IMG/VR virus record: IMGVR_UViG_3300020419_000759
Span: 1-22,261 of that record
Source: a virus
Strand: one strand, 5' to 3'
Length of the DNA stretch: 22,261 nt
Each line of letters starts with the position of its first letter. The stretch's first letter is position 1. Shown one piece after another: positions 7,167-14,179 of the stretch. The translations under genes and the position numbers were made by a program. Under the pieces are notes generated by a model. That model was not told the origin of the DNA. It did no database searches and saw nothing but the letters and a program-made list of their open reading frames with translations.

Positions 7167-8081
7167 TCAAGTCCCCCAGGCGTTTCCGAATATGTCGACA
7201 TGGAGTCTTGGAGTATATCTCCATCCTCTTGCCATTGCCAATTCTGCGACCTTTTTTGTGTTGAGTTTGTATTCTTCTGATCTTCCTCCCAGTGGCATGA
7301 TATAAACGGGAACGTCGATTCCCGCTTGATTGTATTCGGCAACTGCCTTAGTAACTTCATCAACATCGGTTGAATCAGCAACCACAAATTTAAAATACAT
7401 TTTACTGTTAGGAATCCTATAATAAGAAAGAGCAATTTCAGGTTTGATAGCAGTGTGCCAAGGTTCACCTGATACGGAAAGTTTCGGAGAGCAACTCCAA
7501 GTGACTTCGAATCTGTTTTGTTTTCTGAGATAGTCCTCAAAATCCTTGTGTAAAGTCTGCGTTGTATTTGTTTCGAAAGTAACATTTTTCAAATCCTTCA
7601 TTTTAGGATGTTCAAATAAATCTACATAAAACCTCTGCCACCCCAACAAAGGCTCACCTCCAGTAAGTATAAAATGCACATCTTGTCCATTTGACATTGT
7701 CCACTTGCCTTCAGGAGTTAATGATAACACATGATCCACCACTTCGTCAATCGTTTTATCCATCATATATTTTTTGAATTCTGGATAGATACTGGCATAA
7801 GTGTCGCAACCTGTGTGTATAATTGGCAAGTCTTCAAACTTGTCAACCTTGTCCAAAACACCATCATCTAACAGTGCTTTAACCTCTGGATTATATTTTA
7901 TTCCTTGTTTTAACTTCTCTGCTCTATCAGGATGTCTGTCTATTCCAAAGTTCATGCATCTAAAGTTACAACCAAATGTTCGCAAGAACACCGAAGGCAC
8001 ACCTACAAAACGTCCTTCACCTTGTACAGAATAAAATGCTTCACTGTACCTTAATCTTTGATTGTGTAATTTACTGTGCAT
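7167..8081 (-). CDS. queE: QueE-like radical SAM enzyme (7-carboxy-7-deazaguanine synthase)
   Basis: QueE converts 6-carboxytetrahydropterin to 7-carboxy-7-deazaguanine (CDG) in the queuosine/7-deazaguanine pathway. The 304-residue sequence starts with the family-typical RYSEAFYSVQGEGRFVG (substrate-side), then FLRTFGCNFRC, has GGEP at 141-144 (SAM binding), SCSPKLS at 196-202 and a C-terminal TPRLHVDIFGNAWGT. The iron-sulfur motif is unusual: C38-x3-C42-x2-F45, so the third Cys of CxxxCxxC is Phe. C92, in HTGCDTYAS, is a candidate third ligand. The gene overlaps folE by 11 nt, which pairs the first and third pathway steps. It is longer than typical bacterial QueE (about 210-240), with an insertion at about 50-90. 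Confidence 0.88.
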   Translation of the reverse strand: MHSKLHNQRLRYSEAFYSVQGEGRFVGVPSVFLRTFGCNFRCMNFGIDRHPDRAEKLKQGIKYNPEVKALLDDGVLDKVDKFEDLPIIHTGCDTYASIYPEFKKYMMDKTIDEVVDHVLSLTPEGKWTMSNGQDVHFILTGGEPLLGWQRFYVDLFEHPKMKDLKNVTFETNTTQTLHKDFEDYLRKQNRFEVTWSCSPKLSVSGEPWHTAIKPEIALSYYRIPNSKMYFKFVVADSTDVDEVTKAVAEYNQAGIDVPVYIMPLGGRSEEYKLNTKKVAELAMARGWRYTPRLHVDIFGNAWGT

Positions 8082-8748
8082 GGCCCTTCATACTTAAACA
8101 GATATCATAAAACTCTTTTTTCAATGGAGCGTGTTTATCAAATGCACCAAGTAAAATTGCAGTTGTCATATCTGATTCATGTTCTCTCACTCCCCTTTGC
8201 GTCATGCAATGATGTTCTGCTTTTATTAATACAGCCACATTTGGAGTTTTTGCATATTTTTGTAATGCTTCTGCAATTTGTGTTGTCATCTCTTCTTGTA
8301 TCTGAGGACGTTCCGCAATATGATGAACTATTCTATTAAATTTAGATAATCCTATTACTTCTTGTTCTGGCAGTATACCTACCCAACACTTTCCTACAAT
8401 ATTCTGAAAATGGTGAGCACACGTTGACTTAACACTTATCGGACCACTTGTATATAAACTTCTATATCCCATATTAGGAAAAGAAGTAACCTTAGGTGGA
8501 TTTACAAATCTACCAGCAAAGATTTCTTGCATATACATCTTTGCCACACGTCTTGCAGTTTCTTTTGTGTTGTGATCGTTTTCAGTGTCAATTACTAGAG
8601 CATCTAGTACGTCTGAAAAAGAATCTTCAACTTCTTTTTGTAGTTCTTCTATTTCGCCTTTTTCGATATAATCAGCAATATTATCATTACTGTGAAATCG
8701 CACTTCTTTTTCCTTAAGCCTTTGCCTAATCTTTTCCGATGTTTTCAT
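8071..8748 (-). CDS. folE: GTP cyclohydrolase I
   Basis: This enzyme opens GTP to 7,8-dihydroneopterin triphosphate, the first step of both folate and 7-deazaguanine synthesis. The 225-residue protein is full length for type I. Zinc ligands are at C110 and H113 (STCAHHF) and C181 (EHHCMTQRG); the family signatures GxxS(R)F-like GLSKFNRIV and RGVREHESDMTT are present. It starts 3 nt after the upstream gene's stop, with AAGG near the ATG. In this phage it probably serves DNA base modification rather than folate, since queE overlaps it directly. Confidence 0.95.
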   Translation of the reverse strand: MKTSEKIRQRLKEKEVRFHSNDNIADYIEKGEIEELQKEVEDSFSDVLDALVIDTENDHNTKETARRVAKMYMQEIFAGRFVNPPKVTSFPNMGYRSLYTSGPISVKSTCAHHFQNIVGKCWVGILPEQEVIGLSKFNRIVHHIAERPQIQEEMTTQIAEALQKYAKTPNVAVLIKAEHHCMTQRGVREHESDMTTAILLGAFDKHAPLKKEFYDICLSMKGHAQ

Positions 8749-8751
8749 TCC

Positions 8752-8958
8752 TTACCTTTTAATATATTTTTCTAACACTTCGATTTCATCATGATATTGA
8801 GCAATGATAGTTAATTCTTTTTCTATTGCTTCTAATATATCAGGATGTTCACCAACGCCGACTGCTTTCTCCATGTATATCTCAACATTCGCAGAGTGTT
8901 TCTTAATATGACCTTTTGCGTGTTCAATCAAAGCGTCATAAATCATTTGTCTAGCCAT
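8752..8958 (-). CDS. Small conserved phage protein upstream of folE
   Basis: The protein has 68 residues when started at ATG 8958 (MARQMIYDALIEHAKGHIKK). I prefer this over a start at 9006 because AGGAG lies 7 nt before it and the longer version would run through the -10 and -35 boxes of a promoter. It is probably helical. The segment KHSANVEIYMEKAVGVGEHPDILEAIEKEL resembles a short protein I recall from T4-like cyanophages, with no assigned role. It heads the transcription unit that includes folE and queE. No zinc or nucleotide motif is visible. Confidence 0.85.
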   Translation of the reverse strand: MARQMIYDALIEHAKGHIKKHSANVEIYMEKAVGVGEHPDILEAIEKELTIIAQYHDEIEVLEKYIKR

Positions 8959-8977
8959 GTTTTTTCTCCTATGTGTT

Positions 8978-9006
8978 ATATTAACAAATTTTGTCCAATT
9001 TGTCAA
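8978..9006 (-). promoter_or_regulatory. Sigma70-type promoter P3 (TTGACA-N17-TAATAT)
   Basis: A perfect -35 box TTGACA (9006-9001) and a -10 box TAATAT (8983-8978) are separated by 17 nt. The predicted start near 8971 gives a leader of about 13 nt carrying AGGAG before the ATG at 8958. The -35 box lies inside the 3' end of the SGNH-type gene, whose stop codon overlaps the -10 box. Confidence 0.75.
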
Positions 9007-9583
9007 CTATTTGATTATAAACAATTTGGTTTCCTTCTACCGTATAATGATTGATATTCCCACGGTATTTGGGCCAAGTTTTACTCAAATCCAAAATGTG
9101 ATCTTCTGTAGCATAAAAATTGCTTATTTCAAAATGATCAACTGCCAAATATGGAATTGATATAAACTTTTTAATTTTTTCACGTATCATATTGTAAATG
9201 TCAATTTGATACTCATCATCATAATGATGCCAAAACCAATTTTTTGCAGTTTTTAATCTGGAATTAAACCAATCAAATCTTTTTTCTAAATCAGAATAAA
9301 TCAGGTCACAGTTTTTGTGTAGTCCTTCTTTGTGTACAGGATGTTGAGGTGTGTGTATTCTGCTTGGACTTGTATGACACACAATTACGCAATCATAGTT
9401 GTTTACCCAATAAGGGTCTGTGGCACTCACATTATGAAGTTGTTTCAATATTTTGTATTCACCAACACCTGCTTGAGCAACAATATTCACAGCATTGTCT
9501 TCAGCAAGTTTGTGAACCCAACCTTTACCAGTGGGCCATTCAGCCGCAAAACTATCACCTGCTACTAAAATTCTTTTAGCCAT
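8981..9583 (-). CDS. SGNH/GDSL-like hydrolase, second of a tandem pair
   Basis: The protein has 200 residues. It begins KRILVAGDSFAAEW, the block I GDS motif with S11 as candidate nucleophile. Near the C-terminus NINHYTVEGNQIVYNQI offers a His (about 178) at the position of the SGNH catalytic His. No signal peptide is seen, so it would act in the cytoplasm or be packaged. SGNH enzymes cleave or transfer acyl groups on lipids and sugars. With a glycosyltransferase in the same operon, sugar deacylation or acylation is conceivable. The overall fit is weaker than for the N-terminal motif alone. It overlaps the preceding SGNH-type gene by 19 nt. Confidence 0.65.
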   Translation of the reverse strand: MAKRILVAGDSFAAEWPTGKGWVHKLAEDNAVNIVAQAGVGEYKILKQLHNVSATDPYWVNNYDCVIVCHTSPSRIHTPQHPVHKEGLHKNCDLIYSDLEKRFDWFNSRLKTAKNWFWHHYDDEYQIDIYNMIREKIKKFISIPYLAVDHFEISNFYATEDHILDLSKTWPKYRGNINHYTVEGNQIVYNQIVDKLDKIC

Positions 9584-10383
9584 TTTAAATATTCCTTTGC
9601 AACCAATTCATGATATTGTTTATTAAAGTGTTCATTGTCTTCAAGATAGAATTCTTCTGCTTTGTGTCCTAATGTATTTAGATATTGTTCGACACTCTGA
9701 CCTGCTCTTTTCAGTGTTTTCATTTTACCAAAATATTCAAAGTTATTGGGCCATGCACCTCTTGTTCTAAAATTAAACACATACAACTTGGCGTTGTGAT
9801 CTGCACAAATATTGTCCCAAGCATATATGTTCAACAAAAATTCTCTTTTTTCTAAAGTAGTATTGCATTCATTCCATAGTTTAACTTTCATATATGAATC
9901 TTTTCTGACGTCAGGTTTTACCAATCCTTTTTCAGGTGACAATTCAAAGTCAGGTCTTTGCTGATAATCTTCTATTGTAGGTTTAGATAACAATTGAACT
10001 GTATTTCCTGCTACTGCTTGATCAGAATATTTCTTAATCATGTCTGTAGATTCTTTATGCTCAATCATAAAATGATCAATTGGCTCCGCTTCTTGTTTTA
10101 AATCAGGATCAAAACTTAAAACCGTTCTGTTCAAAGGAGCCAAACAGATATACACTTCATCTATATCAGGATGTTTTTCAAATGATGTTTTAAGCCAGTT
10201 TGTATATAAACTGTTTACAGCACCTGGTTGTGCATATATCACCACAGGCTTATTGTGTAAGTTAGAATATTGTTCGCAATAGTTATTATCGTTCCAAAAA
10301 GAATAACTGCCTGGACCAACTTTACCTTCTATTGTTTGATATCCAATTGTGTGACTGTCGCCTAAGAAAAGTGTCTTACTCAT
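9565..10383 (-). CDS. SGNH/GDSL-like hydrolase, first of a tandem pair
   Basis: The protein has 272 residues. KTLFLGDSHTIGY at the N-terminus supplies the GDS motif (S10). D249-x2-H252 near the C-terminus (LEDNEHFNKQYHELVAKEY) is a good match for the catalytic DxxH of SGNH hydrolases, so this copy looks the more complete of the two neighbours. There is no signal sequence or membrane segment. The ATG overlaps the HIT gene stop by 8 nt. The substrate is unknown; a sugar or lipid ester is the family expectation. The pair probably arose by acquisition of two related genes or an old duplication, but the two are divergent by eye. Confidence 0.72.
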   Translation of the reverse strand: MSKTLFLGDSHTIGYQTIEGKVGPGSYSFWNDNNYCEQYSNLHNKPVVIYAQPGAVNSLYTNWLKTSFEKHPDIDEVYICLAPLNRTVLSFDPDLKQEAEPIDHFMIEHKESTDMIKKYSDQAVAGNTVQLLSKPTIEDYQQRPDFELSPEKGLVKPDVRKDSYMKVKLWNECNTTLEKREFLLNIYAWDNICADHNAKLYVFNFRTRGAWPNNFEYFGKMKTLKRAGQSVEQYLNTLGHKAEEFYLEDNEHFNKQYHELVAKEYLKWLKEF

Positions 10384-10759
10384 TTTTTGTGTAGTCCCCT
10401 TTGCCAGGAATCACATGACGTACACCACCTTTTGGATTTTCACAATCACCTTTTTTTCTAGGAATAAGATGAACGTGAGGATACATCACTGTTTGCCCTG
10501 CCGCTTTACCAACATTTATGCCAATGTTGTAACCATCTATAATGCCTTTGGCTACATTGTCATTCCCAATCTTCATTGCAAGTTCCATACATTTAATAAT
10601 TCTTTCCTGTGTTGCTTCTTTAGGCACAATTAAAGAATGTCCTTCAGTAACTGGAAATCCATCATTGTACCAAACCATGTCTTTAAAATCATAAACAACA
10701 TCAGTCCAAGGTGCCCTTCCTTCTTTTTTTGCTGTTTCTAAATTATCTACTTTTAACAT
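10376..10759 (-). CDS. HIT-family nucleotide-binding hydrolase
   Basis: HIT proteins hydrolyse or transfer nucleotidyl groups from nucleoside phosphates. The 127-residue version starting at ATG 10759 (MLKVDNLETAKKEGRAPW) has the family layout: TEGHSLIVPKE at 38-48, GYNIGINVGKAAGQTV at 76-91 and the histidine motif YPHVHLIPR at 93-101. In the usual H-x-H-x-H pattern the first His is Tyr93 here, while H95 and H97 are kept. The C-terminal GGVRHVIPGKGDY is common in phage and bacterial HIT proteins. A longer start at 10804 would run 44 nt into the phosphoribosyltransferase gene and adds residues not typical of the family. Confidence 0.88.
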   Translation of the reverse strand: MLKVDNLETAKKEGRAPWTDVVYDFKDMVWYNDGFPVTEGHSLIVPKEATQERIIKCMELAMKIGNDNVAKGIIDGYNIGINVGKAAGQTVMYPHVHLIPRKKGDCENPKGGVRHVIPGKGDYTKNE

Positions 10760-10760
10760 C

Positions 10761-11210
10761 CTACCATTCTTCCCACGGAAATACAATCCAACACGGTACA
10801 ACACTCTTGTCTATTTCATAACAATAGTAATCCAAGTCTTTAAAATTACTAGGTGTGTTGTGTATTATTGATGCAGTTCTAACTTTGTCTTCGCCACCAA
10901 AGTTATTTTTAATATAATTGAAAGTTTCACCTGTATCATTTATATCATCAATAATCAATATTTTCTTTTGAAACGCATATGCTTTTTCTAAATTGCGTAG
11001 ATCAGGTTTTGCTTTATGATCTCTTAATCTTACATCTAATGCTTCGTGTGGTTTATTCAATCTATGACTTAGATATATTCCTGGTATGCACCCGCCTCTG
11101 TTGATACCCATAATCACATCTGGCTCCCATTTATCATTAGACATTTTGTCTGCAATTTGTTCCAGTGCGTTACGCACCTGTATCATTGTAAAATATTGTT
11201 TATTGTCCAT
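10761..11210 (-). CDS. Purine-type phosphoribosyltransferase
   Basis: The 149-residue protein is a type I phosphoribosyltransferase. The PRPP-binding loop ILIIDDINDTGETF is at 84-97, GINRGG (35-40) is the pyrophosphate-side loop, and the C-terminal VPCWIVFPWEEW resembles the end of xanthine/guanine phosphoribosyltransferases (Gpt). It could salvage a purine base, or act on a 7-deazapurine intermediate given the modification genes nearby; that second idea is inference. It starts in a TAATG overlap and ends one base before the HIT start. The two make a plausible nucleotide-handling pair. Confidence 0.9.
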   Translation of the reverse strand: MDNKQYFTMIQVRNALEQIADKMSNDKWEPDVIMGINRGGCIPGIYLSHRLNKPHEALDVRLRDHKAKPDLRNLEKAYAFQKKILIIDDINDTGETFNYIKNNFGGEDKVRTASIIHNTPSNFKDLDYYCYEIDKSVVPCWIVFPWEEW

Positions 11211-11599
11211 TAATAGTTTTCCTCATCAGGGTTTTTTGAAACATAATCGTTGTAGCATATTCTCCATACATTTCTAAATTTATCATATGCAATTTTTAAA
11301 GCAGGATATTCTGCACACAACTCATCTATTTTTTCTAAAGTAGGCACACTGTTTTCAAAAGGTTTTCTTATATTGTAATCTTCGAATGTAAAGTTTTCCA
11401 TTCCTTTACCAGCGTCTTGCCTCATCATATCACTGACATCCATTGTGTCTACTGTGCCTATACTTGCTCCTGAAGGCGTAAGACCATCAGTAGCATAACT
11501 GACTGTGAATGATTCAGAAGCAGGTGCCCAACCGCCTGATGTACTGTTTTCGTCTATTGAATAAGAGACTTCTACTTTTTCTTCTTCTTTTTTAGCCAT
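11210..11599 (-). CDS. Unknown 129-residue phage protein
   Basis: The N-terminal 60 residues are Ser/Thr/Gly-rich and probably unstructured. The C-terminal half (PTLEKIDELCAEYPALKIAYDKFRNVWRICYNDYV) looks like a small helical domain, a pattern I have seen in marine phage hypothetical proteins. There is no known motif. AGGAG lies about 10 nt before the ATG. The gene overlaps the glycosylase gene by 8 nt and the phosphoribosyltransferase gene by one base, so it is firmly embedded in the operon. Confidence 0.8.
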   Translation of the reverse strand: MAKKEEEKVEVSYSIDENSTSGGWAPASESFTVSYATDGLTPSGASIGTVDTMDVSDMMRQDAGKGMENFTFEDYNIRKPFENSVPTLEKIDELCAEYPALKIAYDKFRNVWRICYNDYVSKNPDEENY

Positions 11600-11990
11600 A
11601 TAATTTCATCTCCTCTTGGATATATCTGTTAAGTTCATGATCCCCAACATCATTAGGAATCTCATTTTTATAAAACAATCTATAACTGTCTGAACCATAT
11701 TTTCCTATACCGTAAAGGTCAGTGGCGTCTTTACCATCCCAACTTAAATAGTCAACACTCATGTTCCTTAACCTTTTAAGTCTGACTTTCAACATACCTA
11801 AAGGCTTCAACATTCTTTCCTGTGTTGCTTTATGCCCTCTTATAAATTTAACGGCATCTGGATACTTTTTAAAAAGTTTAGGTAGTACTGCTTTGACTTG
11901 TTTGCGATTAGTTTGATTCAAACAGATCACTCCAACCATATGTTGCCACACATTGGATACCTGTTGTTGAACCATTAAGTCTTCTCGCAT
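11592..11990 (-). CDS. MBD4-like HhH-GPD DNA glycosylase
   Basis: The 132-residue protein matches the catalytic domain of MBD4-type mismatch glycosylases over nearly its whole length. WQHMVGVICLNQTNRK (15-30) opens the fold, KPLGMLKVRLKRL (62-74) precedes the helix-hairpin-helix LYGIGKYGSDSYRLF (92-106), and GDHELNRY (116-123) carries D117 at the position of the catalytic Asp. Such enzymes excise thymine or uracil opposite guanine, or damaged pyrimidines. There is no methyl-CpG-binding or iron-sulfur domain. It starts in a TAATG overlap with the ClpP-like gene. In a phage it could repair deaminated bases or attack unmodified or host DNA; the target is unknown. Confidence 0.85.
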   Translation of the reverse strand: MREDLMVQQQVSNVWQHMVGVICLNQTNRKQVKAVLPKLFKKYPDAVKFIRGHKATQERMLKPLGMLKVRLKRLRNMSVDYLSWDGKDATDLYGIGKYGSDSYRLFYKNEIPNDVGDHELNRYIQEEMKLYG

Positions 11991-12553
11991 TAGTACAACT
12001 CTTCAATTTTATCACATATTTTAAGTTTGTATGCTTCTTTGGCATCTAACCAAACGTCTTGTGGTGGTAGCAATACTTCTCTTATTTGCTTTTCATTCAT
12101 GCCAATACATTTTTTGTAGTGTTGTATCATTCTTTTTGTGCTGAGTTCAAATTCTTTTACTCTAGCATAAAGTTCATGTTCTTTACCAGCACTGCCCCAA
12201 CTGTATTGGTGTGACAGTATAGATGTATTTGGTGTTAAAATTCTTCTGCCTTTTGTTCCTGCTATGAACAATAGGAAACCACAACTTGCAATTAATCCTA
12301 ATCCAACAGTTTTTATTGGTATAGTACTTGCTTTCATTGTGTCTATAAGAGCAAATGCGGCGTGAACATCTCCACCAGGTGAATTTATAATTAAAGTCAA
12401 TTGCGGAAGTCTATTATCACCTAAATTATGATTCATAATCCATTTAATACACTCTCTACAACTTTCCATTGTGATCTCGTCCATTAATACATAGACTCCG
12501 TTTGATGCCAGATTATTTGCTGGCGCCATTTCTGCTCTACCTTTTTTAGCCAT
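11990..12553 (-). CDS. ClpP-like serine protease
   Basis: The 187-residue protein has the ClpP fold markers in order: LIINSPGGDVHAAFALIDTM (54-73), nucleophile S90 in GLIASCGFLL, catalytic H115 in SILSHQYSWG and D166 in PPQDVWLDAKEA. The S-H spacing of 25 equals that of E. coli ClpP. The sequence around the Ser (ASCG instead of ASMA) is non-standard. ClpP normally works with ClpX or ClpA; no such ATPase lies here, so the phage enzyme would use a host unfoldase or act alone. Head-maturation proteases of some phages also have this fold, but no capsid genes flank it. GGAG precedes the ATG; the gene overlaps its neighbours by 8 nt and 1 nt. Confidence 0.9.
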   Translation of the reverse strand: MAKKGRAEMAPANNLASNGVYVLMDEITMESCRECIKWIMNHNLGDNRLPQLTLIINSPGGDVHAAFALIDTMKASTIPIKTVGLGLIASCGFLLFIAGTKGRRILTPNTSILSHQYSWGSAGKEHELYARVKEFELSTKRMIQHYKKCIGMNEKQIREVLLPPQDVWLDAKEAYKLKICDKIEELY

Positions 12554-13622
12554 TAGTTATTACTCCATATAGTTTATTTCCTGAGAAAAATTTATCTTTC
12601 AGTCTTTCTTTTTGTTTTAATATTGCAGGTACATACTTCACATAATTTTCCATGTAGTCATCAATCTTCTTCATTATGTTTTGTTTGTTTGCTCTATAAC
12701 TTTCCATATCTTGTGTCCATTCACTAGGATATGCAAATTCTGATAATGCCATTTCTTTATAACTTAATCTGTTAGGTATCATAGGTATCACGTTAAGCAA
12801 TACTCCTTCATACCAACTTATACCAAGTGTCTCTTGTAAGTTTGCACTGAAAATAAGTTTTGCAGAACCTAATAAGTTATGATACTCATTTTTGCTTAAT
12901 TGCTTTTCTTGGCACACAACAAATTCATATTGTGGCATTGCTTTTTTTAAGTCTTCAAATATTGCTGGTTGTTTTTCAGGAGCCATTCTGTGTGGAAATA
13001 ATATTAAATTTCTTTTAGGCATATTTTCATATAAACTTAATGAACCTTCCATATACTCCATAGGCCAACCTACTCTACATATTTTTTCTTTTGGTCCAGG
13101 ATTTAATCCTAAATATTTTCCTGTGTCTTTAAATACTTCTGTAAACATATCAATATGAAAATCTGTTGCAAAGAAATTGTGATCAAATACATCAAACATT
13201 GCTCGTTCAGTATTTCTAACCCAGTCTGCATCACCAATTAATCTTCCTAAAAAGTCTTGTGGATCATATGATCCGGCGTGCCACATACCGCCTATTTTAA
13301 TTTTAACTTTTAATAATTCTGCCATATACTTCAGTTGCAACACAGTTGGATTCCATGCATCAGTGTACAGGAAGTAATCACCATTTTTAATTTTTCCATC
13401 ACAAAACATTTTTCCTATTTTTTCCATCTGTGCTGATTTATAAACATTAGTTCCACCAAAGTTTAAAAACGCACCAGGAGTAGTTGCCTGTGGAGTATCA
13501 CCTCCACTGATTGTGACCACTGCTTGATTAGTTGCACGTTTTATTTGTTTAGGAAGATGTTCCTTCCACTCTTTTGTGTACCTTGTATCTACTGCTTCTA
13601 AATCAACTATGTATATTGTCAT
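12546..13622 (-). CDS. GT-B glycosyltransferase (GT4-like)
   Basis: The 358-residue protein has the two-domain GT-B plan. The C-terminal domain shows NLILFPHRMAPEKQPAIFE (205-223), a GT4-like nucleotide-sugar domain start, and the EX7E motif E264-TLGISWY-E272. The N-terminal half would bind the acceptor. The donor sugar cannot be read from sequence. The acceptor could be phage DNA, a virion protein or host surface material. T4 glucosylates hydroxymethylcytosine with GT-B enzymes, so base glycosylation is worth considering, but resemblance here is to the general GT4 group rather than to the T4 enzymes. The gene overlaps its neighbours by 4 and 8 nt. Confidence 0.85.
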   Translation of the reverse strand: MTIYIVDLEAVDTRYTKEWKEHLPKQIKRATNQAVVTISGGDTPQATTPGAFLNFGGTNVYKSAQMEKIGKMFCDGKIKNGDYFLYTDAWNPTVLQLKYMAELLKVKIKIGGMWHAGSYDPQDFLGRLIGDADWVRNTERAMFDVFDHNFFATDFHIDMFTEVFKDTGKYLGLNPGPKEKICRVGWPMEYMEGSLSLYENMPKRNLILFPHRMAPEKQPAIFEDLKKAMPQYEFVVCQEKQLSKNEYHNLLGSAKLIFSANLQETLGISWYEGVLLNVIPMIPNRLSYKEMALSEFAYPSEWTQDMESYRANKQNIMKKIDDYMENYVKYVPAILKQKERLKDKFFSGNKLYGVITNG

Positions 13623-13786
13623 TTTTCTTCGTAATATCCTAACACTGCTAATCCGATGAAAAAGAATGATGCAAACATAAGCATATCACTCACAAATTCA
13701 TCTCCGCCTGGCAAGCCTGGCATTGGCATAAACCATGCAAAGCCTACTAGACAGATTAATCCTATCGTTCCAAATAGTTCCCACAT
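13619..13786 (-). CDS. Two-helix small membrane protein
   Basis: The protein has 55 residues from ATG 13786. I reject the longer frame to 13900 because it runs back into the QueD-like gene, and AAGGTG lies just before the short start. Two hydrophobic segments (about 5-21 and 33-49) are separated by a Pro/Gly turn (PMPGLPGGDE) and the protein ends in YYEEK. This is the layout of a small two-span membrane protein; a class II-type holin would look similar, but no endolysin is nearby. The function is unknown. It overlaps the glycosyltransferase start by 4 nt. Confidence 0.7.
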   Translation of the reverse strand: MWELFGTIGLICLVGFAWFMPMPGLPGGDEFVSDMLMFASFFFIGLAVLGYYEEK

Positions 13787-13787
13787 A

Positions 13788-14174
13788 TTACTCACCTTTG
13801 TGATAATATGCATGACTTCCGTTTTCGCCATCCTCACTAACTTCAATTTCAACATCTCTGTTAGGATATCTCTTAATAATTTCTGCGTAGAGATCATCAC
13901 TTATCATTTCACAAGATTTAAAGTTTAGTTGAAGAGTTTTATCAGAATATAATTTTTCTAACCATCTCTTGAATTGTATAAACTCAATATCTCTGTCATC
14001 ATGGAATACTTCGATTCCTACTTTAAAATGAAAGATGTGTCTGTGAGGATAACCTAAAAAAGAAACATCATACTCATCTCCTGTTGCTAGTTTTGGATCG
14101 TCCAAAGCCGCAGGATATTTGTGAATACCTTCTTTTCTAAATGTTACCCAAATTAATTTATTAACGTGTTTCAT
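13788..14174 (-). CDS. QueD-like 6-carboxytetrahydropterin synthase family protein
   Basis: The 128-residue protein belongs to the PTPS/QueD fold family, which converts dihydroneopterin triphosphate to 6-carboxytetrahydropterin, the step between FolE and QueE. Candidate zinc ligands are H18 (EGIHKYPAA) and H44, H46 (YPHRHIF, corresponding to the HGH motif). VEIEVSEDGENG near the C-terminus carries the expected Glu (E112). However, the usual catalytic Cys four residues before HxH is absent (Leu40), and the LDH motif is replaced by LQLNFKSC, which has C88. It may use a rearranged active site or a different substrate. The predicted mRNA starts at the ATG. Confidence 0.75.
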   Translation of the reverse strand: MKHVNKLIWVTFRKEGIHKYPAALDDPKLATGDEYDVSFLGYPHRHIFHFKVGIEVFHDDRDIEFIQFKRWLEKLYSDKTLQLNFKSCEMISDDLYAEIIKRYPNRDVEIEVSEDGENGSHAYYHKGE

Positions 14175-14179
14175 ATCTT

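Noticed and set aside
7121-7585. 154-residue open frame on the minus strand overlapping QueE
   Set aside because: It is out of frame with the well-conserved C-terminal half of QueE and starts without a ribosome binding site, so it is not a separate gene or a frameshifted copy.
7827-7860. TTGACA inside the queE gene with a TATA-like segment downstream
   Set aside because: The spacing to the nearest TATAC is about 19 nt, the hexamer match is poor, and the site lies mid-gene. The five accepted promoters all have 17-nt spacers and sit before genes.
9004-9006. Longer start for the small gene before folE
   Set aside because: The extra 16 codons would cross the -10 and -35 boxes of promoter P3, and the AGGAG site points to the ATG at 8958.
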